Shown here piece after piece: positions 16,954-29,801 of a DNA stretch of 64,000 nucleotides (positions are counted from its first letter, which is position 1; the number at the start of each line of letters is the position of its first letter). The notes beneath the pieces are model-generated. The model was given only the letters and a program-made list of their open reading frames with translations, made no database searches and was not told the origin of the DNA. The DNA comes from Halocaridina rubra. Lineage: Eukaryota > Arthropoda > Malacostraca > Decapoda > Atyidae. The position numbers were made by a program, and so were the translations under genes. The stretch spans positions 1 through 64,000 of the forward strand of contig JAXCGZ010005667.1 of NCBI GenBank assembly GCA_037179515.1, given 5' to 3'.

Positions 16954-17383
16954 CGCACAATTTATGAAACTAAGGTTAATAATTTAGTACTCGGCTATTA
17001 ATTATTTATCTATTATATATATTACTATCTTGATAGGCAGAGTGTAGCCTCTTGCTCCAATGTTGCTTTATCTAAATAGTTTTCATACAGAGCACGAAAA
17101 GTAAGCCATATTTTACCTAAAATAAGTAGGCATACATGAGAGCCTAAATAAATTTGTGAGAGCATACTGTAAGGAGACCCTTCAAAAGCAGATGTCAGGT
17201 GATTAATAACTGCACTGATACAAGACTCACAATCAGTCAAGACAGTAGCTCTCTCTTTTTTAGTATGATTTCATATTCTCCCTTTTATTTTGGATGCATA
17301 TTCTTGATTATTTGACATTTTTGTTTTAAAGGATCCCATTTCATTACTTTTCTGATTCATATCATATGTATTTCGGGTAGTTT
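16358..17383. other. Non-coding sequence upstream of the UROD exon
   Basis: Probably an intron or the 5' flank of the minus-strand UROD gene. I recognise no exon. There is a hairpin with perfect 14-bp arms and a 3-base loop at 16655-16685 (arm atgatgagcaagtg) and a CT/CA repeat at 16919-16955. Confidence 0.5.
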
Positions 17384-17676
17384 ACAGTTTAGCGCGGCAT
17401 GCCACTCAACGACCTCATCCCTCCACTCAGGTAAGTAGTTCGACTGAAGGTCAGGTAAATATTTTTAGTTAGAATAGTAAGATGGGGGGTCCCCGGGGGG
17501 CAAAGCCCCCCTGGCTAAGAGGTCAGGTAAGTATTTTTAGTTAGGATAGTAAAATATTGTTTCATATGCCTATTATCACCATTTTTGTTGTGTGTTCATC
17601 CGCCAGTTCTCTAGTCAGAGCCTATCGCCATCTATTGGTAGGTTTTGAACATTGGTATGCCCCGCTAAACTGTAGG
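17384..17676. mobile_element. Small inverted-repeat element (MITE-like)
   Basis: The ends acagtttagcgcggcatgcc (17384-17403) and ggtatgccccgctaaactgt (17657-17676) are reverse complements with two mismatches. Inside are a GC-rich hairpin (gggggg, caaag, cccccc near 17495-17511) and two direct copies of a stretch ggtcaggtaa...tatttttagttag at about 17450 and 17521. It has no coding capacity. The GC content is unlike the surrounding AT-rich DNA. Confidence 0.65.
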
Positions 17677-18280
17677 TGTCCCTGTATTTCAAAGTAACAG
17701 GATACACCATGCTTCTAAGATTGCCCACATTTGCCTAGTATAATTTAGGTTCCTTATCAACTTAAAAATCTAACATTGTAATATTGCAAATGTTTATCTG
17801 AGCTGTGGTATTTGCATTGAAAATTATCATGCATTTCTCAGTTATGTGAACACAAATTGTACAGTCTACCAACTCTAGCAATCACTTACATAGCTAAATG
17901 AATACACCCACTGGCTCAATTTTATCATGGATCCTTTTATACCTATCTCTCCAATACTACTGAGTTGGAATTGCTACTTCTAGCTACTCTTACTGAGTGA
18001 GTGAAACAGAGACAACCCTGAAGACAGTCTTGACAGTATGCATGGAAAAACAGAATAATGACTGACAAAAACTATATAAGGTAGGTAATGATCAATTCTC
18101 CAAAATAATTTTAAAGCAGAAAGTGACTGGAAAAAAAAAAACTCCAAGTAGACTTAAAGCTATGAGATGGTAATTCCATCTCACTGGTTTTATTTACTTG
18201 GAATTTCTTTCTTTTTCTCAATAACTTCCTGCTTTATATTGTACTTTGCAAAACTGATCATAACCTACCTTATATAGTTT

Positions 18281-18820
18281 TGTCTGAGTCATTGTTCTGT
18301 ATTCCCATGCATACTATCAAGAATATCTCTCAAGGGTTGTCTCTGTTGCATGTGGGATTGTCTAGTTCAGTTAAGAATAATTGGAAGTAACACTTCCAGC
18401 TTTATAACATTGGAGAGAAAGATATAAAAGGTTCCATGACAAAATTGAGCCTGCGGGTGAATTCGTTTAGCTATGTATCTGATCGCTTGAGTTGGGTAAC
18501 TGTAAAACTGAGGAATGCATGATAGAAATAGCATGTAAGAGGTTATAATTGTCTGAGTCATTGTTCTGTATTCCCATGCATACTATCAAGAATATCTCTC
18601 AAGGGTTGTCTCTGCTGCATGTGGGATTGTCTAGTTCAGTTAAGAATAAATGGAAGTAACACTTCCAGCTTTATAACATTGGAGAGAAAGATATAAAAGG
18701 TTGCATGACAAAACTGAGCCTGCGGGTGAATTCGTTTAGCTATGTATCTGATCGCTTGAGTTAGGTAACTGTAAAACTGAGGAATGCATGATAGAAATAG
18801 CATGTAAGAGGTTATAATCT
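18281..18820. repeat. 269-bp tandem duplication
   Basis: The segment starting tgtctgagtcattg at 18281 is repeated from 18550 with only a handful of differences. Short minus-strand open frames ending in each copy (18367-18561 and 18636-18929) arise from the duplication and show no conserved motif. Confidence 0.9.
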
Positions 18821-19033
18821 GGTGATAATAATTTTCTATACATAAGCATACTCCAAAGAAGCTAGGAGAAACAAAAGCAGAATGAAAACACTTAATGAAT
18901 ACTGAGAAAGCACATACAAAAGATACCAACTATTTGGAATTACAATTGGAAGTTAGCTGATCTCTCAGAGAAATGACTGCAGGTGTACAAGTTCCATAAT
19001 TTGACTACATAATGCAGTTTTCGGTTCATGCTG

Positions 19034-19176
<143 letters not shown>

Positions 19177-21197
19177 ACTGAAAAAAACAGCTAAATTCTG
19201 TTGTAAGGTTCCAATACAAAAATAAGGAAGTTACAATGGCTAATGGACACTTCATCTTACAAAAAAGAAATTATCTTAAATATGGTGTATCAAAAAGATT
19301 AATACTAATAAACTATTATAATATGGCCACAAGGGTAAAGTAAGAAATTTAAAAAAAAAAATAGAGCAAATTGCAAATAGACGTGGGAAGCCCTCGTGAT
19401 GAACAATAATGATAATCATACATCTTATTCTTCTTTTTCTCCTCCATTTCAATTCTCATGACTTTCATCCAACTGAACTCCTCTTTGATATAGACAAAAA
19501 TTCGCTGACAATTGCCCATAACCTTCAACTAGTAGCATTTCATCTATTATGCTTTGATAGCAAGTGTGCCTGAATGATACTATGCATAATTATACACAAT
19601 TCCTTTAATTCATTGAGATACTTCCACCCTTTAGGTTCCACTCACATAAATTAAGAGCAACGTAAATCACATTTCTCTTTCACTTTTAGAGGCATTTGCA
19701 AAACTTTTCTCAAATCACAAAATTCCAAACTTAAATAATTTACTGACTATATACATTCTAGACATAAGAGCTACATAGGGAAAAGTTTTTGCCATTACAA
19801 AAGACTTTGCTGACTAAACGATTATTCAGATATAAAGTTCACATACCTCTTGATATACAGTGTTACCCCGGTTGGTTCGCGTTCTCACTCTATCGCGTTT
19901 TTTTTTTTTTGGATAAATTATTATTTTATTTCATGGGTATACGCAAAAATATTAAAATATTGAAAAAAAACATTTTCAGTATTTTCATTTTTTTTTTAAA
20001 TTTACGTTGCGTCCTGTTATTTATAATGTAAAGGGTATTTTTTTAACAGTGCAGGGAGGGTTTATACAGTTCGTAAACGAAAAAATAATTGTAAATGAGT
20101 ATGTGTCACGTCATCATCACCTCATTCATGGTAATTTTATCTATCACTTTCATAAAAATTTACGTTGCTTGCTGTTATTTATAATGTAAAGGGTGTTTTT
20201 TTAACAGTGCAGGGAGGGTTTATACAGTACGTAAACGAAAAAATAATTGTAAATGAGTATGTATGTCACGTCATTATCACCTCATTCACCGTAATTTTAT
20301 CTATCACTTTCATAAAAATTTACGTTGCTTGCTGTTATTTATAATGTAAAGGGTCTTTTTTTAACAGTGCAGGGATGATTTATACAGTACGTAAACGAAA
20401 AAATAATTGTAAATGAGTATGTATGTCACGTCATTATCACCTCATTCACCGTAATTTTATCTATCACTTTCATAAAAATTTACGTTGCTTGCTGTTATTT
20501 ATAATGTAAAGGGTGTTTCTTTAACAGTGAAGGGAGGGTTTATACAGTACGTAAACGAAAAAATAATTGTAAATGAGTATGTATGTCACGTCATTATCAC
20601 CTCATTCACCGTAATTTTATCTATCACTTTCATAAAAATTTACGTTGCTTGCTGTTATTTATAATGAAAAGGGTGTGTTTTTAACAGTGCAGGGATGGTT
20701 TATACAGTACGTAAACAAAAAAATAATTGTAAATGAGTATGTATGTCACGTCATTATCACCTCATTCACCGTAATTTTATCTATCACTTTCATAAAAATT
20801 TACGTTGCTTGCTGTTATTTATAATGTAAAGCAGGAGTGTGCAACCTTTTTTCCCAAAGGGCCACTAGTCACGACTCTGTTGGTACGGAGGGCCACATGA
20901 CCTTACTATTTCATGCTATTTACTACGATCGAAGACATATTATGTGAGATTATACTAATAAAGATAGATAATTAGTTTGTTACTGATTTTATTTAAATTG
21001 GGATCACAAAAATAAGAATTGTGTGAAACAAAAGTATTTTCCTTACTATAAATGAGCAAATGAAAGGCTACCGTACCCTATTATTATAATGTACAAACAT
21101 AAATAATTATTTATTATTGGTTAACTGGGATCATTAACATAAGAATTATCAAACACAGACATTTTCCTAATCATTAATGAGCAAATGAAAGGCTACC

Positions 21198-23034
21198 CTA
21201 GTGAGATGGTTGATTTTGCATTTGGGACACCGACTCATCAATATCAGGCTGTATGGATAATGTGGCTACACGCAGGGTATATTCCAAATGTTCATCAGTA
21301 AGTAAAGACCTATGCTTGTTTTTAACTAGATTCATTTTTGAAAAAAGCTGCTCACATACATATGTGCTACCAAACACTGCCAACATTTTCCTTGCATGAG
21401 CAGAGAGTTTTGGATACACTGTTACTGATACATGCTTCTTATAAAACTGGTATACTGAACTATCATCAAACTTCTTTCTTAGTTCATCATTGCACTGTAG
21501 TTCAATTATTTCCATCTGTATGTCCTCGGGAATTGCTGTCACATCCACAGAAAAAGGAGAAGCAAAGACTTCAATGGCTTGTGAATGTTTTTTGAGGTCA
21601 CCAAATCTTTCTGAAAATTCCTCTCGTAAGACTGCCAATTTGTCACCATACTTCTGATACTGAGGGTTGCTAGTGTCATGGTTTTTCAGTGTAGGAAAGT
21701 GGGCTGGGTTTTGGTTTCTGATTTGTGACTCCCACAGACGCAATTTTATCTGGACGCCTTTGATCAGTGAGAACATCTCATTTATTAGTTGATCTTTTCC
21801 TTGAAGTCTAACATTCAGTGCACTAAGATGATCAGTTATATCTACTAAAAATGCTAAATCACATCTCCATTCCTTATCTCTCAATTCAGGGATAGCATTA
21901 CCTTTCATATCTAAGAACAGTGCAGTTTCTTCCAAAAGGTCATATGCCCTCTTCAACATTCCTGCTTTGCTTAGCCACCTTACCTCACAAAAATACTTCA
22001 CATCACTGTACTCTGCATCAATGTCTGCTATTAACTGCTGAAACTCACGGTGATTTAGACCTCTTGACCTAATGAAATTGACAGCTTTCACGAGAATATT
22101 AGTCACATGCTGAAAGTTTATTGTATTCGCACATAAAGCTTCCTGGTGTATGATACAATGCAGGACAATAAGTGAACTGAAGTCATATTTTGAGACCCCA
22201 TTCTAGTCTTCAGTAATCCAACAACCCCATTTCTCTGATCAGACATCGCAGGCGCACCATCTGTTGTAATGGAAACTAAATTAGTGTAGTCCAGTCCAAA
22301 CCTTGCCAATGCTTTTTCCAATTCATCAAAAATAGATTGTCCTGTTGTGGTCCCCTTCATGCTTTGTAGTGAAGCCATTTCCTCTGTAATATTATAGTCA
22401 TTGTCAACTCCCCTAATATACAGAGCCAGTTGTGCAGTGTCTGCAGTGTCACAACTCTCTTCAAGAGCAACAGAGTATGAAGAAAAAGCACTAACTCGCT
22501 TGGCAATTGTACTTTCAATATTCCCTGAAAGACTGTCTATTCTTCTAGCAACAGTATATCTTGAAAGGCTTATGTTTTCAATTAGTTTCTTTTTGTCAGG
22601 AAACATATTGTATGAGGCTACACACTAACATTCTTTAACTACCTCACCATCAGAATAGGGCTTGAGTCTTTTTGCAAGGATTTGACTAATCAAAAAGCTT
22701 GTTTTGAGAGATGCATCATATTCCTTAAGTTTCTTTGTAAACACTGACTGTTGTCCTTTCAGAGATTTCTGCAAGAATGATATTTTTCTTTGCGTGCTTC
22801 ACCTGTCATATTTTCATATTCTTTGTGCTTTGTGATGTAGTGTCTTTTGATGTTATATTCTTTTAAAACAGAAATGGTTTCATGGCACACAAGGCACAAT
22901 GCTTTCCCCCCTGATTGTATGCATAAATATTGTTCAGTCCATTTCTCTTGAAAACTCCGGTTTTCATCTGAAATCTTGCGTTTTTTACTCGTAGAAGCCA
23001 TTATTAGTGCAATAAGATCTCTCCTGCTGAGCAA
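21198..23034 (-). pseudogene. hAT transposase, broken by two frameshifts and a stop
   Basis: This enzyme would cut and paste the element around it. Read from 23034 downward, the first frame (to 22759) holds a BED-type zinc finger (CLVCH, then RHYITKH) that would bind DNA. The frame is lost near 22760-22790, and an in-frame TAG occurs near 22625. The second frame (22606-22118) holds the first part of the catalytic RNase H-like fold, with SITTDGAPAM, the conserved DG region. It is lost again near 22190: the expected HCIIHQEALC block appears in the frame that then continues as 22106-21198. That last part ends with the hAT dimerisation region (FGSTYVCEQLFSKMN, then KHRSLLTDEHL). The family is closest to Charlie-like hAT transposases of the GTF2IRD2/ZMYM6-related kind. 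It is inactive as it stands. Confidence 0.9.
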
Positions 23035-23065
23035 AATATATAATAGGAAAAAGTTAACTTTAAAT

Positions 23066-23362
23066 TAAAGACTAACTCTAATTAAGTTGTTTATGTTGCA
23101 GTTTTGTGATTGGCTTTAGAAAACTTGCAAGCAAAACATTTTGAGAATTATATATTTCTGCTGAAAATGTGGCATTAATTATATTGCAATCTATAAAATT
23201 TTTCTTAATTAAAGGCTTTAATTAAGAATAATGTAATAGATTGCAATATAATTAGTACCAAATTTCAGCAGAAATATATAATTCTCAAAATGTTTTGCTT
23301 GCAAGTTTTCTAAAGCCAATCACAAAACTGCAACATAAACAACTTAGTTAGAGTTAGACTTA
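23066..23362. repeat. Long hairpin inside the hAT element
   Basis: The left arm (about 23066-23205, starting aagactaactctaattaag) and the right arm (about 23222-23362, ending ttagttagagttagactt) are reverse complements over about 140 bp, with few mismatches and a short AT loop around 23213. It lies just upstream of the transposase start. It may be a foldback inserted into the hAT or part of the element's own end structure. Confidence 0.85.
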
Positions 23363-23658
23363 GAATACCGGTAATCACAAATCAATCACAACAAATGAAG
23401 CACACTGATTTCACCACTTGAGTCTGAGATAAACTGAGAACTATATTAATTCCTGTACGGCTGTACTGCAAAGCATAGCAGAGAGTGTAAAAAGTGTAAA
23501 CATCCAACCTTAAAAATAATGATCGTTTCGGTGTTTACAATGATCTTAAAAGGGGTTACTGATAACGATGATCCTTCCTACCATCGGTTATTGAGGAAGG
23601 GTTGTTTATGAAAACACAAGAGAGAGAGAGAGAGAAGTTGTTGGAATATTCAGTTCGA

Positions 23659-23721
<63 letters not shown>

Positions 23722-24293
23722 GGCCGCACTATAGCTTATTTATTTTTAGGAGAAAGGGCCGCAATGAAAGCCTTTGAGGGCCGCATGCGGCCCTTGGGCC
23801 GCAGGTTGCACACCCCTGATGTAAAGGGTGTTTCTTCAACAGTGCAGGGAGGGTTTATACAGTGCGTAAACGAAAAAATAATTGTAAATGAGTATGTATG
23901 TCACGTCATCATCACATTTACGGTAAGTTTTCCTATCACTTTCATAAAAATTTACGTTGCTTGCTGTTATCTATAATGTTAAGGGTGTTTTTTTTAACAG
24001 TGCAGGGAGGGTTTATACAGTACGTAAACGAAAAAATAATTGTAAATGATATGTATGTCACGTCATTATCACCTCATTCACTGTAATTTTATCTATCACT
24101 TTCATAAAAATTTATGTTGCTTGCTGTTATTTATAATGTAAAGGGTGATTTTTTAACAGTGCAGGGAGGGTTTATACAGTGTAAACGTAAAAATATATTA
24201 AAATATCTATGTACATATAGGCGGATCCTACTTCGCGGATTTCCTGGTTCGCGGTGGGTCCCGGAACCGAACTACCGCAATGAGGCAACACTG

Positions 24294-26136
24294 TACTAAC
24301 GGAACTTTTTAGGTGACATTAGCTATCACAAATGTTGTACAAAACTGTAGTACAATTCATATTGGTGAGGCAGTCTTGGGAATTCTGGGCATGAAAGATA
24401 GGCATTGATGAAGGGCGCTATGGACAAATAGTTCTCTTTCATTTTATCGTCAGTGTTCTAAAAACACAATGGCCAGAGCATCTAGCAGGGGAACAGCCTC
24501 TAAACCTAAAGTTCATCAGCAACCAAGGTACACATCAGACCCTAAGCCTGTACTTGCAAAATACACAATAATCAACCCTCACCAACCTCATCTCCAGATA
24601 AGTTATAATTATCATCATGGACTGAGGTAGAATGCATTTGTATGGAGGGATAATTTACATAAAACCACAATTATAAGAAAAAATTAAACAGATTTTTTAT
24701 TTTTTCACATGATTATTCAGAAATAAAAACTTAGCTCACAAACACGCACTGCAAGCATCTTCCATAACTGCTATTGAAAAGTAACAGACAATAAATAGGC
24801 AATTGCTGGTTTCTTCAACAGTGGATAGCTTTGAGAGGAAACTGAACAATACCATATGATAAGACAGTTGTTGATGTACGAATTATACTGCATAATATTC
24901 AAAACTAATTTGCAATTGATATCTCATTGGAGGAAATCTGGTTTTTAATTTGCTTATATCTATATTTCGGATCTGTTTGTAAATAAATCAAAGGAAAAAT
25001 TATCAGGGGAGCAGATAGTTTTATGCTAAACCCTAATTAGAAAAGGATAATTTTAAGTGAAAATCACTAGTCTTCTGAACTTCCAGCCTATATTGGTATT
25101 TCTAACCATGACACGTGCTATATATATTCAACTAGCTTTGTATAATAGACATTTTTTTATTAAATGTGTTGTATATTAACCTATACAATACTTTTAATTA
25201 AAAAAAAAAATTATGGTGCAAATCTCCACAGTCTCAAACTGCCCAGCATTAGTCACTAGTAACAAAACCTACATATCTAACTAACTTTCATTCCCACCAG
25301 TGCTCTCTTACAAGATAAATTACGTACCTGGCCAGGTACAAGTTCTGTTTGTGTATCATTAATGGAACACAAGATTCTTACTTCAAGACCAAAGTTTACA
25401 TCAAAAAGTTAAAAGCAATACATTTACTAAACGGAGTGTACACCACTAAAGATGGTACACACGTCATCCCAGAGTATTCAAGTCATCAGTAAGACTTGAG
25501 ACCTTTACTTTAGCAAGATCCAAATTTCTATTATCTTGGACATGGGGAATCCTTACTTTGAGGAAGGTTAAAAGGAAGAAAGATACACTTCTGACTAACC
25601 TTAACAATGTGCGTGTGCATAGCAAGTGTGTCATAGAGGTAACCATAAAAATAAGCAGGAACAGTACTCAACATACTGCAAAAGCATGCTACAATTACGA
25701 AGAAAGTGGGTGAGCTTTTAAATTTCTTTAACACTACTAAAAATGTTGACCAATGATTTTCTGGTGCTTATGCTATGAGCTCTGCTCAGTGGCAGAGCTC
25801 ATAAATCATGAAGTGACAAGCCCAATTTTTATGGGTTGGATCCAGCCACAGGGCATTAGGAAAGGCATTCAGCCTTAATATCCCAGCTCTAGCCTATCTA
25901 TGTCCACCCCCAATTCAATAATGACGACTTGTGACATATACAAAAAATGCTGTAACTTAAATGATACTGAACTTCACGTTTTTTAAACACCTTGTTGCGA
26001 ACATACAAAATCCTCATCAATATATGAAAAAATAGAAAGAAGTGGTAATGCGAGGACTTACAAACTAATAATACCCATCAAAGCAGACTAAAAAAGATCA
26101 ACCACAACAAAATTTGTCAAAATCAAACTTCACGTT
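24294..26136. other. AT-rich sequence with no recognisable gene
   Basis: No element or conserved protein seen. A perfect 16-bp palindrome, gtacctggccaggtac, lies at 25324-25339. A plus-strand 53-codon frame starting at 24469 has an even composition but no recognisable motif. Other open frames here are short and in AT-rich sequence. Confidence 0.5.
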
Positions 26137-28307
26137 TGTGACAAAATGTTTTGATCAGTCAACAGAGGCTGTAGTAGATGCCTTATTAGTAAATTTAGTA
26201 ACTTGAAATGGTCTTTTTTTACTAAAATAATTCTCACTCCTTGCATTTTGCAGATTATGATTACTTGCAATTTATATTTCAGCTTACAGCTAATTTTAAA
26301 TATATCTTGTTTAATATTCTTGTACATGTAGAAAGCATGATCCCAATATAAAAAACTCCTCCCTATTTTTCTGCTTTCTTTTTTTCTCAAGAACAAGGAT
26401 ATAGATACATTTTTTGTGCAATTTTCTTATTATAAAATAGCTTTGATGATAAATTTTTTATATTATAAAAATTGCTTTGCTGATAATTTTGCTATAAATT
26501 TCTATTTGCTGAAATGTCATTAGCCTGTCTAGATACATTTCAGTAGCTTCTTTATTATCTGAATAGTTAAAACTCGCAAAGAACGTTCTGGAGATTGTTC
26601 ACCAATAACCTAATTTACCCATAATATTTCTCGGTTTTTTTTACTTGCTTCCACTTTTTGCACCTAAAATACTGTCTCTCCCTTGCATCTCTGCCATAAT
26701 TGCCTGCCAGGGACCACCACTACAGTAACCCTTGAATATTATATGACCAGGTATTGCCCTGAATATACATCCTACAGGGGGCTGAATGATGACGTCACCA
26801 AGAGGGGAGCTTGATTGCTCTCAATTGGCGGCCAAACATCCCAGAGGCAAGATCTGGCCTCAGCAGTCCCGCCTATTTCAAACCTTTTTTTAAGTGGCAT
26901 CTTCACAGGAATTCATATGGCACAAGGTGAGAGATAGTGTATGGTAAAGCTTGTTGGTCAAGCAAATTGGGAATTGGAGAAACTGGTTAAATTCATTGCT
27001 GGTTAAATCCCTTACTGGTCAAGTCCTAATAAATTTTTCTCAGATTCCATTCCCATACAAACGATGTTTTGCAGCTTACTAACTGGAATCTCATAAGCCA
27101 AATTTAACTCCTTGACCTGGAAATTATGGCCGATATACAATGATATGAAATTTCTTTCACTGTAGGGTGCCAAAGAAAAATCTCGTCCTCAGAAGATTAC
27201 TCATTACCACGTAAAAATCTATCCCTTCTCCTAACGAATTCTAATTTCATTTCACCCCTTCTATCATCGTAAATAAAGTGTTTTATATCAATACTCGTAA
27301 ATACCTGTATTGCGTTTTTTTGCAATAAATTGCAAAAAATTAATCATTTAAATAAAGCTTTTTTCCTATAAATTGCAGATAATTAATAAGTAATTTTGCC
27401 CTGTTGGCACTGCAAATGTTTCTTGTTAACCACAATTTAATGAATAAATATTTATCTTGCTGATTCTTCATAGCTTGGGAATAAAGTGTTTTGAGTTATT
27501 AGTTGCAAATACTTCAAAAGGTGGTTTTGCCCTTTTGGCACTGCAATATTTCTTGTAACCAAAATTGAATGAATACTGTATTTATCTCGTAGCTTCTTCC
27601 TTTATCGTAAATAAAGTGTTTTACCATATAAACTGCAAATACTTAATATATATTTTTGACCTTTTGGCATTGCAAACTTTTATGATTACACTCAATTTAA
27701 GGAATACATACTGTATTTGCCTCACTTAATCTTCATTTACTCCGAATAAATTGTTTTACGCTAATGCCGGCAAATAATTAATGGATTTGTATGCTCTTAC
27801 AGTGGCATAAATATTTCTGGTTAGCTGTGACTAACAACTATATTTTCATCATGTTGAATTATGTTGGAAACTCATTATTTGTGTGCTCGTGCCTTCAGTT
27901 TTCTCATTATTAACGGTGTGTTATTTCTGTTTCTGCAATTGCAGTGTCCTCTATTCTACTCTGCCTGTGCGACAGAGGTGATCATCGAGTTGAGGCCAAT
28001 GTCTTGGCGTCCGTCTGTGGTGCCGGGAATCAAAATGGTGCTCACCACCTCCTGAATTCAAGGCAGCATTCCATAAATTTAAATTTGCTCCAGCTTTCCA
28101 AAATTTAAGTCAATTTTTTAATGTGTCATTGCATTTCTAAAATTAAAAGAAAGTTGAATTCTGAGTTTCATTTAACCGAGTAGTGGTAGTACAAGTGGGG
28201 TGTGCAAGATACAGTAATATCAGTCCTGTCTGTTTGTGAGCACATAACCGAGTTCAGTCCCCTGAGCCCCCTTAGTAAAACAGAAACTTAAGAACAACCT
28301 CCCCACA
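26137..28307 (+). mobile_element. Solo LTR of the integrase-first Gypsy family
   Basis: It starts tgtgacaaaatg and ends acctccccaca, and along its 2.17 kb it aligns, with substantial divergence, to the LTRs at 40859-42762, 49119-51024, 51122-53268 and 58684-60776. The flanks are acgtt (26132-26136) and atgtt (28308-28312), a 5-bp target duplication with one later change. No internal region follows, so the element was reduced to one LTR by recombination. A promoter-like block with gcagtgtcctctattctact (27943-27962) is shared with the other LTRs. Confidence 0.85.
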
Positions 28308-28461
28308 ATGTTACATGAACTAACGTAAGTAGGCAAGCCTAATCTAATTTAAAGTAAGTTTATCTACCTGACATAAGCTAACCTAAGCCAGCTTAATATA
28401 ACAAATTCCATCAAGCACTTGTACATATCCTAAACTGTACGTCACTATCATTAACTTGGCT
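28308..28461. other. Spacer with degenerate TAACCTAA-like motifs
   Basis: Short sequence between the solo LTR and a foldback; it contains scattered taagctaacctaagcc motifs but no gene. Confidence 0.4.
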
Positions 28462-29412
28462 TACCGAGGTTTTGTACATAAGGCGTTTCGTATACAACAA
28501 AATGAGGTTTCGTACAATAAAAAAACGAAAATAGGAAATTAAATGCCACAATATTATTAGCTGTTTATCAAAAAACTCCATTTTAGTATGTCACATGATT
28601 TTGCACATAAATTATGTTAACTATTGGTCGGCCATGTTCGTGTTTCCCATGTGTTTCGATGTGGAAAAATGGGGGTGCTATTGGGTATTTTGGTGTAGAT
28701 TTTGGCAGTAAAATGCATTTTAGTTCTCTATCTTTTGTCTTCATTTTTATGTATTTTCTTTGTAAACATTCATTCAAGATGCATATATTAGTATTAATAC
28801 ATACCTATATATTTCATGTTTCAAATCCTAATTAATCTTAAACTTTAATTATGTTTCAATTGTGACTGATAATTAATACAGGAGATCTAGAGATTTTGAT
28901 ATCTTTGATGTGACAGATTAAGGGCAATTTATTTAGCACTTAACCTCGCTATATATTAATCCGTTCAAGTGAATTGTAATTTGTGCGTGTCATTCACGAG
29001 GTCGAAAGATCGGTTCCCATCCAAGACCAAGAGTTTAAGCTGTTTACTGGCAGGAACTGCTGTGGCAGGGCACCACAGTGGGGGATTGGGGCTTGCCCCG
29101 GCTGACGAATACCCATTGTATTGTAATGGAAATATTGGTTTACTACTACTACTACTACTACATAATGCGTACTGCTTAAAACGTAACCTAACCTAACCTA
29201 ATGGGCCTCCTGCACTAGTATATCAAATACATTAGAGACTGGAACAAGTAAAACTTTATTGGCAATAATTACTGAATTGGCTCATAATCAGTTTTTGAAA
29301 AAAAGTCTATGTACGAAACCTCGCCCGATTTTATAAACGAAACGTCGCTCTCTCTACGAAACCTCGTTTTTATTTCTATGTACGACACGCCTATGTAAGA
29401 AACCTCGTACCC
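28462..29412. repeat. Element bounded by inverted cgaggttt/aaacctcg stretches
   Basis: The left stretch (cgaggttttgtacataagg, then gcgtttcgtatac, then tgaggtttcgtac) is matched inverted by gtacgaaacctcgcccg, tacgacacgcctatgtaag and aaacctcgtac at 29310-29412. The interior is about 750 bp. It includes the weak open frame 28614-28835 and, at 29177-29200, three copies of taacc(t). It is probably a foldback or MITE; no transposase is seen. Confidence 0.6.
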
Positions 29413-29801
29413 CCCATTAACTTTACTAGATAGAAGGAGATGAATGATAGGCATTATTTTAGAAGAGGGAATTATTGGAATATGGTTTTTTATATGCATA
29501 GAATGATAGATTGCACTAAGACAATAATAATGAACCCCATATTTACCAGGTGCAGCCTCTTAATAGTGAAGGGATGAATTTTAAAAATAAGCCATTTTCG
29601 GTTTGCTTACATACTCTTGGAGTCGTTAACACTGCCATTTTGTTTCTTTTGTAATGCATTATGGGACTCTTGATACATTTCTTTATTGTCTGTTGTTTTT
29701 TTGAGATGCATTATGGGCTAATTTTCGTAAGCTTTATTTTTATGGTCATTTTCAGGCAATTACGAACTTTCTTCATTTTTCTTTCTACTCATTTTAGTAT
29801 C
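29413..29801. other. Short spacer upstream of a small zinc-ribbon ORF
   Basis: No gene seen. It holds two copies of atgcattatggg (about 29655 and 29706). Confidence 0.4.

Larger units (their letters stand above)
20832..23818 (-). mobile_element. hAT DNA transposon (Charlie-like) with 8-bp target duplication
   Basis: The ends are CAGGAGTGTGCAACCT and the reverse complement of AGGTTGCACACCCCTG: 16-bp inverted repeats with one mismatch. The host octamer atgtaaag lies immediately outside on both sides (20824-20831 and 23819-23826), the 8-bp duplication typical of hAT elements. The 2987-bp element carries a broken transposase on the minus strand, a long hairpin near its 5' end and CT-rich repeats (23663-23719). 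Because the octamer lies in one of the 159-bp repeat units, the hAT is younger than that array. Confidence 0.95.
19858..24293. mobile_element. Tigger-like element carrying a 159-bp tandem array
   Basis: The left end cagtgttaccccggttggtt and the right end (gcaatgaggcaacactg) are inverted and flanked by TA on both sides. A second inner end-like stretch occurs at about 24218-24260 (cctacttcgcggatttcctg). Between the ends, units of 158-160 bp are repeated; the landmark gcaggga recurs at about 20051, 20209, 20369, 20529 (gaaggga here), 20689, 23844, 24002 and 24160. Each unit has a conserved 'tttatacagt' stretch and cacgtcat. The sixth unit was split by the hAT element at 20832-23818. No transposase of its own is present. 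Confidence 0.7.

Noticed and set aside
21338..21595. Plus-strand ORF within the hAT element
   Set aside because: It is antisense to the conserved transposase and has no motif of its own.
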